From: Lachnospiraceae bacterium UBA2864
GTDB taxonomy: Bacteria > Bacillota > Clostridia > Lachnospirales > Lachnospiraceae
Length of the DNA stretch: 64,000 nt
Reading direction: 5' to 3'
Assembly: GCA_002350525.1 (NCBI GenBank)
Contig: DEFA01000025.1
Span: 11,469 to 75,468 of the forward strand
Under the pieces are notes generated by a model. That model had not been told where the DNA came from and made no database searches. It saw only the letters and a list, made by a program, of their open reading frames with translations. How positions within the stretch are numbered: position 1 is the stretch's first letter; each line of letters begins with the position of its first letter. Positions 49,386 to 59,638 of this stretch are shown one piece after another. The translations under genes and the position numbers were made by a program.

Positions 49386-50124
49386 CAACAATCTCCTTCT
49401 TTACTGTTAAAGCTTTCATATATTCTTTCAAGTCTATGGCAGGCACCGTACCCATACCCTGCAACAGGATTAGTAATTGCAGAAAAAATGACACGAGTGA
49501 TTCATCTCCACCACTTGTTGACAATTCATTTGTCTCATAGTTGTAGAAGAAAGCTCCATTACTAAGAACACAACCACAATCAATTCTTTGGTTCTCATTG
49601 TATTCCATAAATCGCTTTTTAAATGCATTTCCAAAAGGTTGTTTCCAGTCGGTTCTCGTTGTCAGGATTCCTGCCAGAATCCTTTTGGGAGCCTTAGGGG
49701 GATATACCCCACCCGCATACGGAATCTCAGCAGATGTACGTTTTAATATCCTTACACTTTCTGCTTTTTTTCCCGCGTATTCCATATGATCCTTATTCAG
49801 ATTCTGCTTGATTTCGAACACCGCATAAACACTCTCTGCCGGAATATATAAAATCCCATTTTCGTTAAAAGCAAGATACGAATACTGACCATCATAAATA
49901 GCAATATCAATCTGATCACTGATATTACCCTCGCAATCGATTACAGTAACTTTTGCAGCTCTATATCTCTTAGGCAGATACTGATTAAACCAGTCTATCC
50001 AGTTCGACTCTGTATTATCACCTTTATCAGTAGGATGATTGACAACATCACTAAGCCCGGATTTCGCTGACATTTCATTCTGCAGTGCTGAAAATAGATT
50101 TTTTAAGATTGTGTTTTCTGTCAC
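49363..50124 (-). CDS. DUF6602 protein, possible PD-(D/E)xK nuclease
   Basis: 253 residues. The core LPKRYRAAKVTVIDCEGNIS, DQIDIAIYDGQYSYL and AESVYAVFEIKQNLN gives a D...ExK arrangement (Asp in QIDIAIYD, Glu-Ile-Lys in FEIKQ) like restriction-endonuclease folds. DUF6602 genes are often seen beside nucleotidyltransferase genes; a CD-NTase-regulated nuclease is an attractive but unproven reading. It starts one base after the methyltransferase stop and overlaps the CD-NTase start by 23 bp, so the pair is translationally coupled. Confidence 0.78.
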   Translation of the reverse strand: MTENTILKNLFSALQNEMSAKSGLSDVVNHPTDKGDNTESNWIDWFNQYLPKRYRAAKVTVIDCEGNISDQIDIAIYDGQYSYLAFNENGILYIPAESVYAVFEIKQNLNKDHMEYAGKKAESVRILKRTSAEIPYAGGVYPPKAPKRILAGILTTRTDWKQPFGNAFKKRFMEYNENQRIDCGCVLSNGAFFYNYETNELSTSGGDESLVSFFLQLLILLQGMGTVPAIDLKEYMKALTVKKEIVDGKAKGL

Positions 50125-50125
50125 T

Positions 50126-53100
50126 TCAATTCACCTTCCCATACTTCTCTTCAAAGAATCTCCAAGCTGTTTCATAGTCTTCTTCGCGGTTACAACGGTC
50201 GAATGGGGCGACATATATTATTTCGCGCTTTATTACTCCTTTATTCGTAGTATCATCATCAATTTCTTTTTTTACCTCACCTTCCTGCATACTCATTACC
50301 TCTTCAAATTGTTTTCGATCAATCGTTAAATTGCCCATCGCTTTAGATGAAAAAATAATTCTCCCATTTTTGTCAAACCATGTTTCATTTTCATATTTTT
50401 TTACAACAGGAAACTGAATATCATATATCTCTTTAAGCTCTTCAAGCGTAATACCTATTGACATTGCAACTAACACATCTATTTCCACCAAGAGTTGTCT
50501 TCTTTCATAATCATCTCTCGCAAATGATGTTGGCATCCAAGTTTTACTGGCTGATTTATACAAATTTGCATTAAGCCTAGGATCATCCTTAGCAAAGCTA
50601 TCCAGTACGAATTTATCATCATAATTAATTTCCCAGATATCAGAGAAATATTGAGTAATACAGTTTAATAGCATTACTCTGTGTATAATTAACGAAGAGA
50701 GGATGTTGTCTGGATTTAATATTGGAAGTTTACCGAAATTATCCATAGTAGTATTAGATTTCCCCATAATTTTAATGAGAAAGTCACCAACTAGCGACAT
50801 GCACACTCCCGAAAACAATGACAGCTGTTTAATGTCCTCAAAAGCCACACCAAATAATCCGAACGTATGTGTAGCTTCTTGAGGAATAATTGTAGCCATC
50901 ATTGTACGTTCCTGAGTTAAATTCAGCATTTTTCTTGTTACCAATTTATATGTGTTATTATATTTCTTTCCCCATGGACAAATAGGAATCGCCTGGTTGT
51001 AAACCTTGAAATCAGTTGGTTCAAACAAACATCGTTGAATATAATTTGGCTCCATACACATGAGGTCAATATTATCGTATGAACTATTAGATGTATATTG
51101 GGTTCTAGTGGTTTTGTATATTGGATTTCCATTTGCAATATGCGGACTTGAGTATATACAAACATCCATGCTTTCAGGAAAATGTTCATGCAAAGATATT
51201 ATTCCTTTTTTTACATCATTTGTCTCATGCCATAGCTCGGTGGTATAGAAATGCTTTTCTAAATCGCATAATCTTTTTTCAACATTTGAAATTTTAGATA
51301 AGATTTCAACAAAATTTTTGGTGTGAATGGGGGAAATCTTCGCTGATGAATATGCCACACCGCCAAAAAGTTTCATAAACATTTTTAATTCTCTTTCACC
51401 TATGTTAAGAATTCTCTCTGGATTACCATGACGACTCCAATTATCATTAAAATCCCTCAACCCCTCCAAAGGTATTTCAAGTGATCTATCATATGATTCA
51501 TCTATTGCTGACGGCCAATATAAATTACATATCATTTCAAAGTTTTCGGTAAAAACATTCGAATAGATATTTATGCTATATACAACATTGGAATGTACAT
51601 CTGGAAAAAGTTTTAACATATTCATAAATTGAAAATGCTTCCTTAATCTTCTGTAGATTTCCTTTCGTAAAAAATCTCCTTTAGGATCATCAAAAACACT
51701 ATCTGGATGCAACAACCCGTTTACCCCATTATTATTACTCAAGTAAAATGCTTTAGGAATAAAACATTTATATAGATTTGTTTGTTGTCCCGATAACTCA
51801 TAATAGTTTTGATGCGAATCCATATAGTTTTGCATTGCTGAAACGGATCTATATTCTTGAATATACGATTTATATGTTTTATCGTCGTCTAATTCTTTTG
51901 TTCTGATTTTAGCTATTTCTGCTGCGCTTATTTTTCTTATAGCCAAAAGAGGATTAGATTCAGATAGAATATTTTGTTCATTCCATGTCATCTTAATCCA
52001 AGGTGGATTTCCTACTACAAGATCAAACCCACCTTTCTCAGCAAATACATCCGCAAATTCCAGTTCCCAGTGCATAAAATGCTGCTGTTCTGCGATCTGA
52101 TTTGCAATAGCAAGACGCTCACTTCTTTCACGAAGGTCATCAAGGCATACTACCGGAAGGTCACTGTACTGCCTATTAAACTCCAATGCAAACTGATCCC
52201 CCTCTGGAATCAACTGAAGGATTCCTACTTCCTGAGTTGCTTCAAAATCTATGGTCATCTGATTACTCGTGTTTACATTAACAGCCTGTAATCCTCCTTC
52301 AAGCATAAGCGACATTTCAAAAAAGAATTCCTGTCTTGAAGGTAACAAGTCAGCTTTATCGATTGGCCAAAACCAGAGTGCACACCAGTAGTCCATAGCT
52401 GCTTTCAGCCTTGCATATGGACCTGCATTATTCATATTCTCTGATTTGAAAAGCTTATGATAGATGGCATCCTTTTCTCTGATCGTAGTATGGGAACCTT
52501 CGCCTGTTTCTTCGTGACCAAATACACTTAATGGCTCAGCTGTTGCCTTCTCTACACTTTTGCGAAGCTCAACTGTTTTATCCCAAAGAGTGTCGATGGC
52601 ATCAGAAAGTCTCTGAAGAGTAACAAGATCATCCTCATCATATTTCTTTGTGAATTCCTTTCGCCAATTGTTTATCTTTTTGATGTTTTCTGGCTCAAGA
52701 CCTTTGATGACCTTATCTGTGTAATTAGACATACCGGGATCGCCCAGAAGAAAATGATATATTCGAGTGGAAACACCGGTTCTTTTCCTCTTTTCCCCAG
52801 GCATTATCCGAACTGGCGCCTCGTCATACCATTTACCCACTTCCAGCTTGGAAACATAGTACACCTGTCTTCTTGCTCCGATCAGAGAATTGCCGCAGAC
52901 AAGTTGTGTGCCAAACCACGGTACAAAAGCTCCCTTATATATTGTATTAAGCCAGAGAGATACTTCGGCAAGCTCGACAGCAATCGGGTTCAAATCCACA
53001 CCATATACGTTCCTGTCAGCAATATACATCTTTACTTGCTGGAGCTTCTCAAAACGTTTCTCATATTCTATTGTCAATCCGGTTTCTTCCTGCTTCTTCT

Positions 53101-54871
53101 GCAGATAGGCCTCCGCAATCTGGTTGATAGCCTCATTCAGGAACGCAGCGGAGCCCATAGCCGGCTCGCAGATAGTAAGATCCAATATCTGATCCGCCGT
53201 TTTATCCCTTAAGAGTTCTTTTAAAGCATACTTCACCAGACACTTTGTCAGTACCTCCGGTGTGTAGTAGGAAGCAGATTTTTCTCTTTCCCTTCCTGCA
53301 AGACGGTAAATAAAAGTTCCTTTTTCGTACATGCGAAGTTGTCCCTTTTTCTCACCGTGTTCATAACGTACACGCTCGGTTTCCTCGTCATAATTCGAAA
53401 GCTCACTTTCGGGCACAAAATATCCTACATCAAGCTCGCTGAACTTATCACCGGCACGTTTTACTTCGTACAGATCCTGCTCCGCAATGAAACCTCGATA
53501 GGAAAGAAGTGCCTCATACACCGCGCCCATCTGGTTGATTCCAAGCGCAGAATAAGAAATCCTTCCCCTTCTTTCCCTGCTACCGGAAGGCCTTGATATA
53601 CTCATCAAATCTACAATCTGCAGCATTGCACTGTTGCGAAGCTTTGCCTCCGTAATTAATTTTGTATACTCCGGATCAAAGATGTGCGCTTTCAAAGCTT
53701 CTATGGTGAATACGTCATGAAGAGATTCTTCAGCGACAGCCTTTTTGTATTCATCAAGGTCTTCCGGATAACCCATATAAATCATGTGAAACAGTTCAGA
53801 AATCGTATCATCTATGTAGTAGCCTTCAGACACAACTTCTCCAGCATCTTTTACCCTCGCACATACATCACGCAAACCTTCCAGAGAATAGCCCTTTACA
53901 TAGGTCTCAGACTTCATGGGAGCATAGCCCAACTCACTCCTTGACTCAATAAAAAGCATGAAGAGAAAGCGGTACATATATCGCAGACACTGCAGAGTAA
54001 GCTCTCCAGGATCCACCGGTTTTTCCTCCAGATTAATCCCCTGTCTTGTCTTCAGATCATAAATCACTTCATTGCCGAGAATCTCTATACATTCTCTGAG
54101 TGCAAATTTTAGAGCCTCAGATACTCCAGCACTGTGTTTGTTGGAGTTTTCATCCAGTGTATCGAGAACGCATCCTCCATCTGCAGGGCACAGAGACTCC
54201 CTGTGCAGCAGGACGATCATTGCCATGTATGTAGATTCTTCATGGCGACCGAAGATTTCATTTAAGTCAAACTGCAGAAATCTTTTTTCATTCCATTTGT
54301 TTCTATCGATCAGAGCAATCTGATTGATACCTATTAGGATAACAAACCTAGGAACCTCCTCACCAGCAAAGAATATCTTCGCCATAAGATCCTCATTTGC
54401 CATTTCTATGGAAGCGCCGGTAATATCCTCATCCTCACTTTTCTCGAAGATGTGGCCCCTCAAAATATCTCCATCATGTTCTTCATTAACACACAGAAAT
54501 GCCCAGAGAAGCGGTGCACCATTTGCTTTGGCCTCTTCGTGATAGACAGGAATAGATAATCCGTCACTAAGATCAGCACTTACACTCCTTCGTTTTTCAT
54601 ATCCAAGAGCATTCAAATAGAGCTCCGCCATTTCCTGAACCAGAGGTTTACTCTGTTCCTCAGATCGAAAGTAATTGTACTTCTCCTGTGCGGGTGAATA
54701 TTGCCGTCTGATATCCCTGAATCTGTGCCACGGCAGATCTATACCCTCTTCCTTAGCCCTGCTTCTCCAATCGGATATCGTTTCCTCCGCATTATCTTTA
54801 AAGATAGAAGTGAAGTAATGGCTGGTGTAATATTCGTTTTTGTTCTCAATTCCGATCAGGTTCATTTCCAT
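50126..54871 (-). CDS. Large N6-adenine DNA methyltransferase (DrmMI / PglX-like)
   Basis: 1581 residues. N-terminal 500 residues helical (EYYTSHYFTSIF ...). The methylase begins with ASYYTPEVLTKCLV, motif I CEPAMGSAAFLNEA (about 570), and motif IV NPPWIKMTW (about 955), the gamma-class N6-adenine order. A target-recognition region follows, then a C-terminal helical part (MSIGITLEELKEIYDIQFPV). Length and N-terminal extension fit DISARM class 1 DrmMI or BREX PglX enzymes; the neighbours (SNF2 helicase upstream, DUF1998 helicase downstream) favour DISARM. It would methylate host DNA as self mark. One base after the SNF2 gene. Confidence 0.9.
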   Translation of the reverse strand: MEMNLIGIENKNEYYTSHYFTSIFKDNAEETISDWRSRAKEEGIDLPWHRFRDIRRQYSPAQEKYNYFRSEEQSKPLVQEMAELYLNALGYEKRRSVSADLSDGLSIPVYHEEAKANGAPLLWAFLCVNEEHDGDILRGHIFEKSEDEDITGASIEMANEDLMAKIFFAGEEVPRFVILIGINQIALIDRNKWNEKRFLQFDLNEIFGRHEESTYMAMIVLLHRESLCPADGGCVLDTLDENSNKHSAGVSEALKFALRECIEILGNEVIYDLKTRQGINLEEKPVDPGELTLQCLRYMYRFLFMLFIESRSELGYAPMKSETYVKGYSLEGLRDVCARVKDAGEVVSEGYYIDDTISELFHMIYMGYPEDLDEYKKAVAEESLHDVFTIEALKAHIFDPEYTKLITEAKLRNSAMLQIVDLMSISRPSGSRERRGRISYSALGINQMGAVYEALLSYRGFIAEQDLYEVKRAGDKFSELDVGYFVPESELSNYDEETERVRYEHGEKKGQLRMYEKGTFIYRLAGREREKSASYYTPEVLTKCLVKYALKELLRDKTADQILDLTICEPAMGSAAFLNEAINQIAEAYLQKKQEETGLTIEYEKRFEKLQQVKMYIADRNVYGVDLNPIAVELAEVSLWLNTIYKGAFVPWFGTQLVCGNSLIGARRQVYYVSKLEVGKWYDEAPVRIMPGEKRKRTGVSTRIYHFLLGDPGMSNYTDKVIKGLEPENIKKINNWRKEFTKKYDEDDLVTLQRLSDAIDTLWDKTVELRKSVEKATAEPLSVFGHEETGEGSHTTIREKDAIYHKLFKSENMNNAGPYARLKAAMDYWCALWFWPIDKADLLPSRQEFFFEMSLMLEGGLQAVNVNTSNQMTIDFEATQEVGILQLIPEGDQFALEFNRQYSDLPVVCLDDLRERSERLAIANQIAEQQHFMHWELEFADVFAEKGGFDLVVGNPPWIKMTWNEQNILSESNPLLAIRKISAAEIAKIRTKELDDDKTYKSYIQEYRSVSAMQNYMDSHQNYYELSGQQTNLYKCFIPKAFYLSNNNGVNGLLHPDSVFDDPKGDFLRKEIYRRLRKHFQFMNMLKLFPDVHSNVVYSINIYSNVFTENFEMICNLYWPSAIDESYDRSLEIPLEGLRDFNDNWSRHGNPERILNIGERELKMFMKLFGGVAYSSAKISPIHTKNFVEILSKISNVEKRLCDLEKHFYTTELWHETNDVKKGIISLHEHFPESMDVCIYSSPHIANGNPIYKTTRTQYTSNSSYDNIDLMCMEPNYIQRCLFEPTDFKVYNQAIPICPWGKKYNNTYKLVTRKMLNLTQERTMMATIIPQEATHTFGLFGVAFEDIKQLSLFSGVCMSLVGDFLIKIMGKSNTTMDNFGKLPILNPDNILSSLIIHRVMLLNCITQYFSDIWEINYDDKFVLDSFAKDDPRLNANLYKSASKTWMPTSFARDDYERRQLLVEIDVLVAMSIGITLEELKEIYDIQFPVVKKYENETWFDKNGRIIFSSKAMGNLTIDRKQFEEVMSMQEGEVKKEIDDDTTNKGVIKREIIYVAPFDRCNREEDYETAWRFFEEKYGKVN

Positions 54872-54872
54872 A

Positions 54873-57728
54873 TCACATAACCCCCGTTGCTACAGCAATA
54901 ATCCTGATGTAAGGATTGTCCTCAATCTCAAGAGTATCCTCAACCCAGGTACAGAAATCCGAAAAAATCTTATCAATTTCCCTTTCCTTTTCAGACTTCT
55001 TTCTTTCTCCGAATTCAGTGGAAATATCAAATATAGTCAACTGTGCATCTTTGTGTCTTGCCTTAAGTTCATCAAGTCGTTTCAGTTCTCCGTCTTCTCC
55101 ATAGATATATGGCTCGACTTCCTCTCGGTACTGATCACATCTTGTCTGCATGACAAACCTTGCCTGTGTCACTACATCACCCAGAAGCCTTGTGCCGTTT
55201 TCCAGCTGCTTATCTGTAATATGGTTCACATTAGGAAGTTTGGAGTTTAAATGCGTCATCTGCATGATCTCACTCATAGAAAGGATTTTGACAAATTCTC
55301 CTTCTTTGTAATAAACTCCGAACCATTCATCGACAACAGGCGTAGATTTTCTGTTTGGTATCAGTCCTGCAACGATAAATATCATCTCATCTGGTGTAAG
55401 TCCTTGTGACAATCCCAGCACAGGTACATCCGATCTCTTATAGAAAATGGCTGCCTTATCTTCAATCCATCCAAAAATAGGGTGAAGTTTCCATAGATAC
55501 TGCGTCGCAGGCCATGCGGACTCAGCAAGGTCATTCTGCATACAGCGTTTCATGTCCTTCATGCAGTATTCCTTATCCGTAGATAAGCGAAGATAATCAT
55601 CTGACGGCATGGCTTCCGGCGGCATCAATTTCTTTATTTTCGCTCTCACATTATCTGTCAGCTTTATTTCAAGCCCCTTGGTTGCAGACAAAGGAGCATA
55701 CTTTATCTCTTCCGTATCGGTAAAAACATCCAGGGCACATTGCAGGTAATCGTAATCTGAAAACAATGTCTCCTCATCACTGGTATCAACCTTTACAGAA
55801 CCTTCCCCGGCATTCATCAAAAGATCCAGCCAATTGACATCTTCCTCTTTCTTATCAAGGCTGCTTTCAAAATCCTCTGCCGCCATACCGCTTTCAATGG
55901 CATGAGCAGTTTCTTCTTCCTCTTCTTCCTGATTGAACTTACCAAAAAGCATGGCAGGGTCACCAATATTCTTTAAGGCTTGCTCTTCCTTCTGAACCAG
56001 GATCTCCATGATTCTGGCATCTCCCTTGATTTTTGGATTTACGCTGTCTATCAACATGTATCGGATATCTGGGGACTCGGGCTGGCCATATCTGTCAATA
56101 CGTCCGTTTCTCTGCTGGAATAGCATAAGCGACCACGGGATATCGAAGTGAATCAACCTGTGTGACAGATAATGAAGGTTAATACCTTCAGATGCAACAT
56201 CAGACGCAACAATAACACGAATAGGGGATTCCTCTCGTCCGAATTCATCCACTATTCGCTGAAGTTCCTTATCACTCATGCCTCCATGCATGACTTCTAC
56301 CTGAGCATCCGACATTTTCATATCAAGTATCAGATGTTCAGCAAGATATTTCATGGTCTCAATCCGTTCCGTGAAGATAACCAGCCTGTCATCCGTTTTT
56401 GATGGTTCCCAAGCATATTCTGGACTCCGAAGGATCTCCAGAAGCTTCTGGTATCTTGAGAAATCTTCCGGCTTTATTTCCTCTAGGGCAGCCTTTAATT
56501 CCTTCAATGCGTTTATATCCGGCATATTTGAAGCCGAATACTTCTTTTCAAGCTTTTTGATACGTTCTGACACACTCTTAATACAGGCTGCCGGGCTGGA
56601 AAAAAGAGACTTCTCAAGACTCGTCTTAAACAGAACTCCTTTTCCACTTGTTTTCTTGTCATCCATCTGCAGTTTCATCTCTGCAAAAATATCGTATGCA
56701 TATTCCTCTCTGGCGGAAGCTTTGCATTTCTCGATACTAATCTTCCTGTCTTTAAATGTCACCGAAACCTGATCCTGAATGTCTTTCTTGAATCTTCGGA
56801 TAATGTATCCTTTCGTATCTTCTGGACCATAGTTTTCCTCGTCAGCTATTGCGGTCGGATCCAACATATTCATGAGAGAGGCTACAGACTGTCCCTTTCC
56901 GTCATGTGGAGTAGCCGAAAGCATGATCAATGTATCTGACCTTGTTGCCAGGAGACTTGCGAGTTTGCTTCGCTGGGAGCTACGGTCACCTCTTTTTGCA
57001 ACATTATGAGCTTCATCAATAACGATAATGTCCCACCATGCATTTTCCAAATGGGTACGATAATCCAGATCGTTTTTCAGCGTGTCCACAGAGATAATTG
57101 TCTTGTCATAGTAGAAGAAAGGGTTATAATTGCTGGGCAGCTTACCTCTAATGCTCTGGATTTTGGAAGAGTCCAGCCTCGTCAGCGGAATAGTGAACCT
57201 GTTCCACATTTCCTTCTGAAACTGCGTCATCATACTCTTAACTGTGACAACGAGGATACGTTTTCCCTTGCCCCTTGCTATCAATTCAGACATGAGAATT
57301 CCAGCTTCAAGCGTTTTTCCAAGGCCTACTGTATCAGCAATCAGTATTCTCTGTCTCGTACTGTTAAGGGCCATCTGAGCAGGCTCAAGCTGATAATGCA
57401 TAAGATCCATTGCAGCATGGTTGCCAATATGAATTTTCTTGTCAGTAGGTATTTTCCCACGCCACTGACTCTCTATGTAGATTTTAGACTTTCTGAAGAA
57501 AGCTGAATCATCTGGTATCAACGTGACCTTCGCAGGATCCACGATTTCTATATCCTTATCCACATCCACGAGGAACATGGATTCATAATCCTTAACCAGC
57601 TGGGATAATCCGATCACATGAAGAGTCTGATGCCCCAACGTATTTGTCTCAACTTTTTTAACCATCCATTCCTCACCACGAACTATAATTCGCATTCCCG
57701 GTGCATATTTTAAGTCACTATAAACCAT
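54873..57728 (-). CDS. SNF2-family helicase (DrmD-like)
   Basis: 951 residues. Helicase core: ILIADTVGLGKTLEAGI (Walker A 131-139), IIVIDEAHNVAKRG (DEAH 238-241), MLSATPHDGKG (271-276), and C-terminal motifs VIVASDVASEGINLHYL and QQRNGRIDRYGQ (about 500-545). An N-terminal domain of 100 residues and a long C-terminal helical part frame it. In class 1 DISARM the drmD-drmMI pair is the diagnostic start of the operon, as here. It begins 100 bp after the WYL regulator gene. A weak promoter may lie in that gap. Confidence 0.9.
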   Translation of the reverse strand: MVYSDLKYAPGMRIIVRGEEWMVKKVETNTLGHQTLHVIGLSQLVKDYESMFLVDVDKDIEIVDPAKVTLIPDDSAFFRKSKIYIESQWRGKIPTDKKIHIGNHAAMDLMHYQLEPAQMALNSTRQRILIADTVGLGKTLEAGILMSELIARGKGKRILVVTVKSMMTQFQKEMWNRFTIPLTRLDSSKIQSIRGKLPSNYNPFFYYDKTIISVDTLKNDLDYRTHLENAWWDIIVIDEAHNVAKRGDRSSQRSKLASLLATRSDTLIMLSATPHDGKGQSVASLMNMLDPTAIADEENYGPEDTKGYIIRRFKKDIQDQVSVTFKDRKISIEKCKASAREEYAYDIFAEMKLQMDDKKTSGKGVLFKTSLEKSLFSSPAACIKSVSERIKKLEKKYSASNMPDINALKELKAALEEIKPEDFSRYQKLLEILRSPEYAWEPSKTDDRLVIFTERIETMKYLAEHLILDMKMSDAQVEVMHGGMSDKELQRIVDEFGREESPIRVIVASDVASEGINLHYLSHRLIHFDIPWSLMLFQQRNGRIDRYGQPESPDIRYMLIDSVNPKIKGDARIMEILVQKEEQALKNIGDPAMLFGKFNQEEEEEETAHAIESGMAAEDFESSLDKKEEDVNWLDLLMNAGEGSVKVDTSDEETLFSDYDYLQCALDVFTDTEEIKYAPLSATKGLEIKLTDNVRAKIKKLMPPEAMPSDDYLRLSTDKEYCMKDMKRCMQNDLAESAWPATQYLWKLHPIFGWIEDKAAIFYKRSDVPVLGLSQGLTPDEMIFIVAGLIPNRKSTPVVDEWFGVYYKEGEFVKILSMSEIMQMTHLNSKLPNVNHITDKQLENGTRLLGDVVTQARFVMQTRCDQYREEVEPYIYGEDGELKRLDELKARHKDAQLTIFDISTEFGERKKSEKEREIDKIFSDFCTWVEDTLEIEDNPYIRIIAVATGVM

Positions 57729-57829
57729 TTATCATTATCTCCTCAAAAGACATTTAATTATCCAGAAATCTTTTATTGTCTACACAAGCAAAACCATTTA
57801 TATATCCTAAAAGCGTCAACTATCCATAC

Positions 57830-58804
57830 TCAAAATCTGTCTATACATTCTTTAAATCTATATATAACATTCTCCGGAGCATCTATCTTCACTTCTCCGC
57901 CAATTCCAACAATCCAGCCGAAGAACTGGTCACTTACAGCCACTTCAACATTTACCTTGAAATATTCATCATCCACCGGAATCATCATTACATCTTTACC
58001 AAACTGATCCACGATGACATTGGCCATATCATTTCTGCACTTAAGTGTTACTGTCTCAACCTCTCCGCCGTACATTCTGAAATGTTGCTGAGTATACTTG
58101 GCTTTATTCTGTTTCTTGAATTCCGTTATACCTTTACGCTTATTGTTAGTAACGGACACATCTCGCATCTTATCTACTCGATAATGACGCATTTCTCTTT
58201 TCTCCATATCATAAGCAACCAGATAATACTTCTCATCATCGAAATGAAGTGCCCAAGGGCTTACCTTATAAAAGTCTCCATTACGCCTGTATTCTTCTTT
58301 GCCTTTGACGTTCCAGCTGAAATATCGGAACTGAATACATTTATCATCATTCATTGCATTATGAATAGAGTCTATTGTGTAATAGACACTTTCATTCATA
58401 TTCTTTACACGACCGGTAACTGTCACCTCTCGATCAAGAAGTGTCGCATCATATGTGCTGAGATTTGTCTCAAGCTTCTTTATCAGTTCTCTTGTTTTCT
58501 TCTCAGAAATGAATTTAGAAGCCTGGATAGCATCAACCAGGAACTTAAGCTCAGCTATTTCAAACTCTCTATCCCCACAGTGATAATATGTCTGCGGACC
58601 GATACGAGTTTTAATTATATCCATGCCATACTGTTCAAGAGCATCCATATCTGTATAGATACTCTTTCGATTCGCCTCTATGCCATATGCCGCAAGGGCA
58701 TCAAGTATTTCCGGCATTGTAATATAGTGTTCATCATCTGTTTTTTCTTTCAAAATCTTCTCGAGATAAAGCAGTTTTAGTTTCTGATTTGCACTTCTTG
58801 ACAT
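57830..58804 (-). CDS. WYL-domain transcriptional regulator
   Basis: 324 residues from an ATG with GGAGG seven bases upstream (MSRSANQKLKLLYLEKILKE). N-terminal winged helix (DALAAYGIEANRKSIYTDMD), WYL domain in the middle (FRYFSWNVKGKEEYRRNGDF, VSPWALHFDDEKYYLVAYD) and a C-terminal WCX extension. WYL proteins such as BrxR and CapW sit at the front of BREX, CBASS and other defence operons and repress them. Its position just before drmD-like on the same strand fits that role. Confidence 0.9.
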   Translation of the reverse strand: MSRSANQKLKLLYLEKILKEKTDDEHYITMPEILDALAAYGIEANRKSIYTDMDALEQYGMDIIKTRIGPQTYYHCGDREFEIAELKFLVDAIQASKFISEKKTRELIKKLETNLSTYDATLLDREVTVTGRVKNMNESVYYTIDSIHNAMNDDKCIQFRYFSWNVKGKEEYRRNGDFYKVSPWALHFDDEKYYLVAYDMEKREMRHYRVDKMRDVSVTNNKRKGITEFKKQNKAKYTQQHFRMYGGEVETVTLKCRNDMANVIVDQFGKDVMMIPVDDEYFKVNVEVAVSDQFFGWIVGIGGEVKIDAPENVIYRFKECIDRF

Positions 58805-58924
58805 ATGATATCCTCCGCGTATAAATATATACAAAACGCCATTCAATATTATATCATAAGTCGAAGTACAGGGACATCATAAAATGCATGAAATCGTTGC
58901 ATTTTTAACGATTGAAGCAATATA

Positions 58925-59638
58925 TCAAAGCAAATTGTCTAACACTTGTTCTCTCCGGTTTATAAACATCTCCATAACCTTAAAACTATCCGTGTCTTCA
59001 TATTTAATTCTGTGTATGGCTCCATCATCAAAACTAAGAATATCCGCATCAGGAATTCCCAACAGAATCGGAGAATGTGTAACAACTATAAACTGTGATC
59101 CACATGAGGCACATTTATTCATTTCATATAAAAGAGTCAGCTGACGTTGTGGTGATAATGCCGCCTCTGGCTCATCAAGTATATAAATACCATTGGGTCC
59201 AAAATTGCTTTTTACAACCTGCATGAAACTCTCTCCATGTGATCTCTCATGAAAGAATTCAGGTGTTCCACCATAATGACTATATTCATCTTCTTTTGTA
59301 GCCACATTATAAAAACTCTCTGCCCTAAGAAAATACCCCCACTTGGGTTTGCTATATCCCTTAGAGATTCTTAACGCTTCACATAGTTCAGAATGAGAAT
59401 CATAAGTAGAGAAGCTATAATTTCTTGTTCCACCTTCTGGATTGAATCCATAAGCAACTGCTATAGCTTCCAGGAGGGTTGACTTACCGCTTCCATTTTC
59501 ACCTACAAAGAAGGTAACAGGCTTTTCGAAAGACAGTTCATCAATCGATGCAATTGCCGGGATTCCTTTTAGATAGCTTCTCTCACTTATATTTTCCCAC
59601 TTTATTCGGATGTCTTTTATAAACATATTACTTAGCAT
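58925..59638 (-). CDS. AAA / ABC-type ATPase of the SMC-like family (COG3910-like)
   Basis: 237 residues: Walker A FVGENGSGKST (46-54), signature region HGESFMQ, Walker B GIYILDEPEAALSP (about 154) and H-loop VVTHSPILLG (about 184). Short stand-alone ATPases of this kind predict nucleic-acid or peptide recognition and are found alone or with nucleases in defence islands (OLD- and retron-like). Here no nuclease partner follows. Its start overlaps the stop of the 39-residue gene, so the two are coupled; the ATG five codons further in is an alternative. Confidence 0.88.
   Translation of the reverse strand: MLSNMFIKDIRIKWENISERSYLKGIPAIASIDELSFEKPVTFFVGENGSGKSTLLEAIAVAYGFNPEGGTRNYSFSTYDSHSELCEALRISKGYSKPKWGYFLRAESFYNVATKEDEYSHYGGTPEFFHERSHGESFMQVVKSNFGPNGIYILDEPEAALSPQRQLTLLYEMNKCASCGSQFIVVTHSPILLGIPDADILSFDDGAIHRIKYEDTDSFKVMEMFINRREQVLDNLL

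Noticed and set aside
39614..57728. Complete BREX or canonical DISARM locus
   Set aside because: No pglZ, brxC or brxL for BREX and no separate drmB or drmC for DISARM; only DISARM-like components can be claimed.
57776..58780. Plus-strand frame of 334 codons
   Set aside because: Antisense to the WYL regulator; Ile/His/Tyr-rich with no domain, no ribosome site.
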